64,000 nucleotides of DNA from Armigeres subalbatus (taxonomy: Eukaryota; Arthropoda; Insecta; Diptera; Culicidae): NCBI RefSeq assembly GCF_024139115.2, contig NC_085141.1, positions 223,186,307 to 223,250,306 on the forward strand, given 5' to 3'. Below are positions 55,379-64,000 of this stretch, one piece after another. Both the position numbers and the translations under genes were made by a program. Each line of letters opens with the position of its first letter. The stretch's first letter is position 1. A model generated the notes under the pieces. The model saw only the letters and a list, made by a program, of their open reading frames with translations. It ran no database searches and was not told the origin of the DNA.

Positions 55379-56049
55379 TATTTCATGAAAAGTGAATCAG
55401 AAATTTTCTTAAATCAATTAATTATCACGTAGTTCGATTTTCTTTTGAAATCGAATTCTCGTCTTTAAATCAGCACTGAATTAAGTAACATTTGGTTGGT
55501 TGAAAAATGAAATTTAAACAATCAGCACATACAATCAGGCTTGCTGTTCCGGTTCTTCATCTTCTACCACAAATCTTAAAAAACAAATTAAATTAAAACT
55601 GATTAGCTTCAAGCATATTACATATTGCTTCGAAACACAAAATATTCCAATAGACAAGTACCGGAATGCTAACCCAGGCAGAAGCTATGAACAAAATAAC
55701 AAAACATAAACATGATATGGGCTTGATTGATATAAGAAATAAAAGAACAGGTAACAATATCAAAAATTTGCACCGAAATATCAAATGGATAAGAACAAGC
55801 CAATATCACATGATATTGATCACTTACTACAAATAGCATAACTTGATCCCCTAGTGATATTTGAGTGCAAAATATTAATGTTGTACTCTGATATTTTATC
55901 TCTTATTATATCAATCATGTGCATATCTCATTTTGCTATTTAATCAAGATTTTATATTGTAGAGCTATTTTCGTCTACCCTGGAATAAATGAAAATTTTA
56001 ATGAATAATGCCTAAAAGACATTCCTTTTTCAAATGTAGGATATCAACA

Positions 56050-56920
56050 TTCTGGCTTTCTGTCGCATATGTTGGCATCCGTTGGTTTCTGTACTCCAAT
56101 AAGATTCGGCTTTCAACACTCCATCTCGAGATCACTCGCAGCATCTTTCCGATGTGATATGTCGATAGGCCATGCCTGGCCATGCTCGCTCATTCACTGT
56201 CATACCAGAGCCGTATCTACACACTCGCTATCTCCATTATGCCATCAGATCAGAATATCCTCAGCAACATGCACAGGCAAGGCAAGTCAACCGAACGTCA
56301 TGTATTGGTGTGGTCCGTTTCACTCGCGTACGCACCCACTTCTCGTGTGTTTGTGAGTCATGCACAAGCCAGGATAACCAAAATCCACCGTTTCCCCTTT
56401 ATGGTTTGATAGTCCTCCCGCAATCCACACACAGAGACAGAGATCCCTTTAAATACGACGGAGCGCGGTGGCCCCGTGCCCACCTTTCCACGCACGTCCC
56501 TTCGCCACCCATCCTTCGGAAAGGAAACGCACCGACATAATCATTGTCATCGTCATCAACTCGACTCGACAATGCTCCAGACCAGACACACTATACCAAT
56601 ACATACCCGACGAAGGACCGAACACACCGTCTGAAACGTGAAACTCCTCCATGTGCCTGATGCCAGAGCTTCAATCATTATTTACAGGACGACGACGACG
56701 TAGCCAACGCCAATGTTGTAGAGTCACCATCAAAGGAGCCAGCTTTTCGAGTCGATTATGCGCTTCTTGGCATGGGTCTTGGGTGACTACATTTAATGGC
56801 TATTTGCGAAAGCTTTTCATAGTGATTTCTTCCGCACCGCATCCTCACGCCCGTTTCCGTTGGAATGCTGGGTTGTGTGTTTCTTTTCGGAGAATATGAA
56901 GCTTCCTTGGCAGCTCAGAT
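56050..56920. other. GC-richer block inside the fax intron
   Basis: Base composition rises sharply compared with both sides and several frames stay open for 80-120 codons (for example 56172-56540 plus), but none resembles a known protein and frames on both strands are equally open. Could be an unannotated alternative exon or promoter, a regulatory island, or a captured sequence. Confidence 0.35.
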
Positions 56921-57539
56921 ATTAAAGAAATAGGAAATCTTGATTGTAGTGGAGGTACTAGTTAAACTGAACTACTCATTTGTCTATTCCGAGTAGTCCC
57001 CAGTTTGCCTTGCGAACAACGACATCCGGAAAACGCGCGATGGGATGTGGAATAATCTTATCATTTGTTATTGGGCGAAAGTCATCAATCAGCAAGATCT
57101 ACAAACATAATAGCCACCAAATAACGACAACTCATCAGTCGAGTTTTGAGATTGCTCTGATACATGAAGGTGATCATGAACATTCTATGCTCGAATCGGA
57201 AGCAAAGCTCGCCTGCAATCTTATTATACTGGTTTGGTTGGAAAAGTTTATCTTACACTGTTATCTTTAGTTGTACCAGTAACAATTGATCATTGATTAT
57301 CTGTTAATTCTGCTGAAATTTGATTGGGATCACAGGTACCAAGTTTTAACTTTACAACACAAATTCGTTTGTATAGGGGAATAATAGGTATATTCCTGTG
57401 GATCACCCAAGGAGATTCCTAATTATTATTACTAGTTGTGTTTTAAAAAAAAACGAGTGTTGGTCTTTTTCCTTCTAATTGTCTAATTCTCATCATGAAT
57501 TTTTTTTCAGCTCACTACAAACTTAGTGCTCTAAATGCA

Positions 57540-57735
57540 CTTTCAAAGTTATCAATTGGGAGCTCGCGTTTTCAAGGGCACACCATTCAAAATGGAAGCA
57601 ACGCACAACTGTCATTTTTATTATTTCGCAGCAAAGCTGAAATATCAAAAATTACAGTTGTGCGTTTCCTCCATATTGAGTGTATGGCCCCCGAAAACGT
57701 GAGCAAATTTGAAATTCGTGAGGATTGCCCTTAAA
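57540..57735. mobile_element. Diverged relative of the 12078-12231 MITE
   Basis: Shares CGCGTTTTC, GGGCACACCATTC, GGAAGCAACG and ACAACTGTCATTTTTATT with the MITE at 12078, and is followed by an inverted portion (AATTACAGTTGTGCGTTTCC to CCCGAAAACGTGAGC). Outer ends are poorly preserved. Confidence 0.6.
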
Positions 57736-59693
57736 GAGCATATTATTCCATTCTCCATCCAGGAAAGCTACTTAAACAAAATTAAACCGTTTACGTCGCT
57801 CTGTCGATACTATTGTGCCTCTTTAAATTGTGGTTACTTGAAATGATTTTCTGTACGCGTCAATTTGTTACCAATAGTTGCCGCTTTGCGCGGAGTTGTG
57901 ATGCCGTTCTTCTCTGGTTCTTCTTCTTCTTCTATGGCTCTACATTCTAACTAGAACTTGGCCTGCTTTTAGCATTTCCTCAGTTCTTAATTGATATTTT
58001 TTCTTACATTTTGTCTGTGCGGCCGCTATTATCAGCATTTTTAAAGATAGTCCAACTAAGGTATGAAAATTTGAAATTTGGTGGATCTGCAGCACCTAAA
58101 TCATTGAGAAATACACTAATAAAAATCCACACATTTTTATTGCCAAAAATCTAAAGAAATTTACAAATAAATTTTATGTGTGCTTCAAAATTTTCTTCGG
58201 CAAGCCACGTTGAGTTCAAAATCTTTATTAAGTTTTTTTTATTCAAACCATCGTTTGTGTTTTAAAATTTTCTTCTTAATTTTGTTTTTCAGTTTAAGTC
58301 CTACTAAGAATTTATATGCTTTGTGAGTGCAAATAATTCTCTGTCTAGGAAGTAATTTGATCATTCTACCATTTTCATACAAGCTGCAGTTGCAGAAAAT
58401 TTCGAGTTCATACACCCAAGAAACAAATCTGATCATTCAAGCATAATTTTTCATAACGACGTATCTAACAATTGTTAAGATTCGAGAAATCCTTTGAAGA
58501 AAGTTGGCAAACTTTTTTCTAAAACGGTTTTAAAACTAAATTATTTTTAAATAGTTTTTTCCACTGGCATGCATCATGACACGTAATAAACGTGCTTGAC
58601 ATCATAGCTCAATTAATTCGAATAGCCTACGAAAAATTGATAAAATTACACATATCCCGGTATGCTGGCCATAAGGTTGTGCAGATTGGTTGTTTTTTTT
58701 TCACGGTATATGTGACGAAACCGTTTAGACGAAATGTTTAGGTGACGTATGTAACAGTGAGACTTCAAAAATTGAAAAGAAGTTCATCGTCAATGACTCT
58801 GAAATCTGCACTGCGTTTGAACATTTTAGTTATTTTGATTAAAATATATGTTACAACGTGCTGCAACAGATAAATCACATACGTCGTTGTTACGTTGTTT
58901 TTTTTTAATGTAACGCTGCTCCGTACGCTGCATTTTTGATACGTCGAAATGTTGCGTCAAGTTGAAACGTGTCACGCACATGCGACAAAAAAAAATGCAA
59001 CATTTACAACACGACGTAACAATATTTGCTGCAGAAAAATAACGTAAAATGTTTTTCTCAACGAAAATCAGAATATACAAGCAACAAGCTTAATTTTGAA
59101 ATCAGTGATGAAAAAGTACAAGCAGACGCAGGTTTTAAACTATTTAGGGGAACGCACTATAGGATTTCGGGCGGTCATTAATCGAAAATGTCATGTCTTC
59201 CGAATTATTTTAAAATATTTTCTCTCCATTGTCAATACTCTAATTAAGAGAAATTCTGAATTTGAAGTCTCTAGGTGCACTAGTTCCAAAGATATAAGGT
59301 GGCAAAGTCAGAAATGGGTAAAAAAGTTAGCAAATTTTCTGAAAAAATATTTTATTTTCAACTATTTATTGAAATATTTTTAAATGTTTTTTCTTCAATG
59401 TTAATACATCATTACAAAGGTTATTGTATAAGCTTTTAAATGGTGTGCAAAAACTAATGGTTACACTGTGAAAAAAATTGAAAAAATGCGGAAGCAATAT
59501 TTTTTCAAAAACGACGCTATTTTCAACTTTGATAGTGAAGAACTTTTTTCCTCAGGAATCCCCAGGTTCTTTTATGATACACATCAAGGACAAAGCTTCG
59601 ACTAAAATGTCCCGAAAGAATTTCTTGCCAGTATTTGCAATTAACAGAGTTAAGTCACTCTGATTTTTTTTCATTTGTTTTTTACCGTGTTTT

Positions 59694-59990
59694 GCCTCTC
59701 TCGTACTCCAAGGTTAATGCTCATTCCAAAAACGAATGTTTGATAGAAGGCCCGGAGACCCCTAGTGGTATATATCAACTAACTCAGCGCGAAGAATTGA
59801 GGTGATGTCTGTATGTGTGTGCATGCGCGTCTGTATGTATGTGCGCAAAAGAACGCAATCGCCATTTAGACACTTATTTGTGTCCGATTTTCTCGCAACA
59901 AGTTTCATTCGACGGGAAATCTAGTCCCATCGTTTCCTATTGAAAATGGGTCAGACTGAACTATGCGCTCAAAGGGTATGGTCAAAATAC
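59694..59990. mobile_element. GCCTTTCTCG repeat, 3'-incomplete copy in fax intron
   Basis: GCCTCTCTCGTACTCCAAGG, GGCCCGGAGACCCCTAGTGG, a short TG-rich tract and CTCGCAACAAGTTTCATTCG align in order with the copy at 6298-6734. The right end with GCTAGGTGGATTAATC was not found. Confidence 0.72.
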
Positions 59991-62264
59991 ATTTATTGGT
60001 AATAACTTCGACTTTATTTATAACCATTTGAGCTCATTTAATTAACTTTTCAAAGGAGTAAATGAATAAAACCCCAATGCAATGCAGCACAACGGTAACG
60101 GAAGGATTTAACAGTTCGCTCATATATTTCCTGTCAAATTTTACCGTTTCCGTCGCCATTCCGCTGAAATGCGTTTGGGGCTTGAGTGGTTTGAGTCATT
60201 CTCTAAACCTAATTTTCTGAGCTATTCATTAGCTACTGATGGAGAACTAAATATGAGATTTCATAATATGTAAATATTTATAAATCTCCTGGAATCAATA
60301 ATTCCCGACATGTTTATTGCAAAAGTAAAGACGAACAATATCTTAGTTAGAACGGAGCGTATGAAATTCCTGCTAGTGTTCATGAATGTCTGGCTAATGG
60401 TAGGGAAATATTTATTCACTCATCTACACTTTGAGGTTCACTGGCTGAACAACCAGCGGAAAGTCAATATAAACAGTTGAAGAAATTTAGAACTCATAAT
60501 GCAAGAAAATGATCAAGAGAGGCAAATGTTGACATTTTCCTTCGTGCCTTACATGAATCAGATCCATTTTAAGCTCGATTTGGATAACGAGGAGACGTTG
60601 GAAAAAAATTTTTCACTTAGTTATTCTTATGCCATGCGTAATTTTGTAATATTTGAAGATTTTCAAAAGTTCTTTATCTTCTAATACTTTAGATGAATTT
60701 ATCTCATCTTCCATCGTTGATGGAATTGAAGAAAATATCATTGAAGACTTAAACCTTGACACAGAAAAAGAATGATGCTGTATATAACTTGTAGAAATCA
60801 TGAAAACAAATCAAAAGTAATTCAAATAGTGTTGTTATTTAAATTAAAAGAATTTTGCTTTTCGGAAGAATGGAGCATTCTTACATTCCACAATGAATGT
60901 CCACATTTTTGAGAATATATTAATCTCATTTTTGAATAACTTGTACACGTAAAAATGTCATGGGGTTGCGATTTCTAGTTTGCTAATACCCTTTTTCGAA
61001 AGTTATTTTCAATTCTTATTAGTTGATTAACAGTTAGTGCTTTATGATCCTTCAGATCCTAGTACTTTGTCAAGCAAATTGTTCTAAATACAAATTGTGA
61101 GGCATGAGAGTGAGAACAAAAAATATCACGGAATGTCATGAAATTAATGTCATTTAACATGATCGCCGCCATAATGTCCATAAATTGCTGAACTTAGTTT
61201 TGTACAGCCCCTTCCTTCTCCTTAAGAAAACGCACGAAATTTCAACTTCCCAAATAGGTTTGCTTTGTCACGTTAATCGAACCTATGAAAAAAATAATTA
61301 CGTAATTCATAGACGATCCCCAAAGGGGGGGGGGGTTGGAAATTGTATATTCATGCTATTTCGACCATACACAGCTAAAACTAAGTGGAAAATCACTTTA
61401 AAAGTCCAATTTTATTTTTGACCGCTCGCTTGTATGGGGATCCCCCATAGTGGAACGGTTCGGCACTTCATCTCATAGCTCCCATTTCCATCCTATCAAA
61501 AACAAAGCAAAGGAAGGATATTTTTTTTGTTATTTATTTTTGTGATTTTCAGCAATGAGCACACATGTTAGCAAAAAGAAGCAACAAGATTGGTGCTGTA
61601 TTTCTCTGTTTTGCGATGAGATGAATATATGTTCAGTGGGATGGAAAACGGAACAATTCCCCTAGTTGTTCGAGAAAACTTTTTAAAGTACATTTTCTGC
61701 TAAGCGGTGTATGTGCACTATTTTCAACAATGATTTACATTTTTAATAACGCATTTTCATATAGCTTTGAAGATATACACATTTTTAGATGAATGTGATG
61801 CCATATGCTGTTGAAAACGGGTTTGTTTACAATTTGCGACATGCCGCTTTGAAAAAGTACCCAAGAATTCTAACCGTGTGAAAAGGGCCTGCATCCTTAA
61901 CGTAAACATTGAGAAAATGCTGTTCCAAATAAATGCATTACAATTTTATTTTCTATTTTGCAGGTTTATGATATTTCGAGCAGCAAAAACTTCTATTAGC
62001 ACATAATCAACACTGTTTATTTATCAGTATCGAAAATGACCAAAAAAGTTAAGAAATCGATGAAAGAAAAAATTAAGTCTATTTTCATTTTTTTTCCGCA
62101 ATAGTCACTTTGTTTATGGCATTTTTCAAAAGTAAACATGGAATAAGGTTTTTTGGGAGAGATAATTTTTCTCTTAGAGCTCGGATCGATGACAATTCGG
62201 AAGAAAATCCCGTTATCGGCCCCGAAGTTGGAGAAGGCTTATTCCTGACAAAAAAAATGAGTAA

Positions 62265-62494
62265 GGCTCTGTCTCATTTGGAGAATTAAACTTAAAAGTG
62301 ACAGTTCGAAAATTAGCACATAACCCAATAATAAAAATGGCTGGTGCTACCCAACAATTCCAATAAGACATCGATGCAAAATAATTCGATATCTGTCAAA
62401 AGTAATCTTGCTCTGCGAGCAGGGTTATTTGATAATTATTGAAATGTCACTTTTAAGTTTAATTTCAGTTTAATTCTCCAAATGAGACAGAGCC
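62265..62494. mobile_element. PIF-like MITE copy C, 230 bp
   Basis: GGCTCTGTCTCATTTGGAG to CTCCAAATGAGACAGAGCC, flanked by TAA at 62262-62264 and 62495-62497. Same length as copy B; the ends carry a compensating change (GGCTC/GAGCC against GGGTC/GACCC), so both termini co-vary. Confidence 0.9.
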
Positions 62495-62849
62495 TAACTA
62501 GCATAAAACGTAACATAGGGTAGAGTGTCTCGTACTTGACTCGACTTACGAGGCACTGAAGACGACCACATAGTTGTGGTCGAAATACGTATCTGCAAAG
62601 ATATCAAAATAATTGGTGGAATTAAATGGAGAGTACTAAACTCGTCTTAGACGGTTGAATACATTCCACTAAAATGAGCTTAAAATATTTTTCCATTTAT
62701 TCTGTTTAAATACATGTTTGCAGTTAATTTATCTCAAATTCACACAAACTCTCCAAACCATTTCTCATTGGAACAATATGGGTGTCAAAATTCTTGAAAT
62801 TGCCTCAGCAGTTTCTTTCTGATTGTTTTAGGGTCACCAGACGTGCTGA

Positions 62850-64000
62850 CCTTATAGCTTCCATTTCAGGACAGGCTCTCCGTAGGGTGTTAAGTGGCCA
62901 TAAATACTTTTCAATAGATCACTAGCATAATGGATATCAATATTTATAAAACACAAATAAAAAAAATTGAAGGCTGAAGTTTTTTGAAGCCCGTGTGTTG
63001 ATTGCGAAATCATTGCAAGGACCATTCTTTGACCCCAGAAGGCAACTAAGTGGTCCACCGAAAACTCCGAAACATCCGGAGAAGTTGCCGATTCTGAAAG
63101 TTTATCCTAGAAAGCTGAGACTTTTTAGAATTTTAGTGTTGTAGCAATGAGCGAGCAAAATCAATACAAGGACTACTCATTCATCCCGGATGGCCACTAA
63201 GTGGATTTTATAAACATCAGGAGAAATGACCAGGTGTAGAAGATTATATTTTGAAGCTGCGATTTTTTATTAATCTATTGTTGGCGTAATTCCAATTCTA
63301 GAAATCCGTCCTAGAAACTATTACTTGTTGTAGCATTGTGAGAGTAAAATCATTGCATGAACCACGCATTGGCCACGATTGGTCATCAAGTGGTACTGAA
63401 GGTCCAGAACACTCGGAGTAAAGACAAATTCTTGAAAATCGTTCAAGAATACTGTGGTTTGTTATGAATGTGAGAGCAAAACTCCGCTAAATGGTCCTCC
63501 GGGAACTCCGGAATATTAAGAGAAAGGGCCAATTTTTAAATTTATCCTCGTAAACCATACTGTTTCACAAAACGATTTATGCATCAAAATGAGAGCAATA
63601 TCATTGTAAGAACTAAACATGGACCCTGGGAGGCCACTAAGTGGTGCTCCAGAAGCTCCGGAATAGCCGAAAAGGTAATCAATTCTAGAAACTCGCCATG
63701 GAAAACTGCGACCTTCTATGTGCGATCAAAATCTATTCGAGGATCATTTAATGACACCGTGTAGCCTTTAGGTGAGCATCCGGAAGCTTCGGATTCTTCG
63801 AAGATGTGTCAATTTTTTAAGTCGTCATATAAAGTTGTGAGTTTTTAAAAATCGCTTGTTGAGAAATGTGAGAGTATAATTGTTGCAATCTAAACGGATA
63901 GCCACAAGGTGGTCCTTCTGAGGTTCTAGAAAACTCAAAGTGGTGGCCAATCGTTCAAATACATCAACGAAATCGTCTTATAAGTGATGACACTCCACTA
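62850..64000. repeat. Degenerate tandem repeat running off the right edge
   Basis: The words GGCCACTAAGTGG (or relatives) recur near 62890, 63045, 63191, 63384, 63490, 63641, 63765 and 63905. Each is followed by CTCCGGAA-type sequence and then by GAGAGCAAAATCATTGCA-type sequence. Spacing varies from about 100 to 190 bp with an apparent unit near 150. Copies are much more diverged than the 151-bp array at the left edge and the unit sequence is different. Confidence 0.7.

Larger units (their letters stand above)
53756..64000 (+). other. fax: fax first coding intron (open to the right)
   Basis: Starts at donor GTAGGT. I found no segment matching the expected second Fax exon, so the intron is read to the window edge. 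It contains a Tc1-like MITE (54946-55378), a GC-richer block (56050-56920), a TTAA-MITE relative (57540-57735), a GCCTTTCTCG repeat (59694-59990), a PIF-like MITE (62265-62494) and a degenerate tandem repeat (62850-64000). Other parts are AT-rich and without recognisable features. A separate gene within the intron cannot be excluded. Confidence 0.65.

Noticed and set aside
56172..56540. A 122-codon protein gene in the fax intron
   Set aside because: All frames in this GC-richer block are similarly open, the product has no recognisable domain, and there is no splice or start context that favours it.
1..64000. Endogenous viral sequences (flavivirus, rhabdovirus and similar insertions common in Aedes)
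   Set aside because: No polymerase, nucleoprotein or NS-type motif was seen in any frame; all polymerase motifs found belong to retrotransposons.

Overview
This is a eukaryotic window, almost certainly from a culicine mosquito (Aedes most likely). Two things point there. First, 53351-53755 encodes the start of a recognisable insect gene, failed axon connections (fax), ending at a clean splice donor. Second, almost everything else is transposon: Juan-like jockey, RTE, Loa/R1-like, BEL/Pao and Ty3/Gypsy elements, a tRNA-derived SINE, and hAT, Tc1/mariner-like and PIF-like non-autonomous elements. Small AT-rich elements sit inside each other, which is typical of large Aedes genomes. There are no operons, CRISPR arrays or bacterial genes, and I saw no endogenous viral gene.

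Layout. 48-1771: two tandem-repeat arrays with 23-bp and 151-bp units. 1772-4380: no recognisable gene. 4381-11502: a Juan-like jockey element on the minus strand, bounded by a 16-bp target duplication and carrying three nested insertions; one of these contains a weakly histone-like fragment. 11503-18442: a MITE, a tRNA-like gene, fragments of other retrotransposons, a dimeric hAT MITE and a 51-bp tandem repeat. 18443-25100: two near-identical RTE-type elements in the same orientation, each with its own target duplication. 25443-26358: a 5'-truncated RTE relative on the minus strand.

27896-41391 is the most unusual region. It is a rearranged BEL/Pao element inserted as one unit into an older interspersed repeat, whose two halves flank it. 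Gag and integrase read on the minus strand, but the reverse transcriptase/RNase H block between them reads on the plus strand. Both outer ends are the same LTR terminus (the U5 end) in inverted orientation. Later insertions into this unit are a foldback element with GGTCGAA-repeat arms, a hAT element containing a Gypsy element with LTRs identical by eye, a MITE with 85-bp inverted repeats, and a stack of MITE, Tc1-like palindrome, then SINE and a second MITE.

41392-52240: more repeats, including three copies of a 230-bp PIF-like MITE and a Loa/R1-type gag joined to an RTE pol fragment. From about 52.5 kb the fax 5' UTR and first coding exon appear. The rest of the window (53756-64000) is read as fax intron and holds scattered MITEs, a GC-richer block near 56.0-56.9 kb and a degenerate tandem repeat running off the right edge.

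Apart from fax, no intact host gene could be supported. The transposon genes nearly all carry frameshifts, stops or insertions, so the region works as an archive of successive insertions. Element boundaries rest on target-site duplications and inverted repeats read directly from the sequence. Family names come from protein motifs and were not checked against a database.
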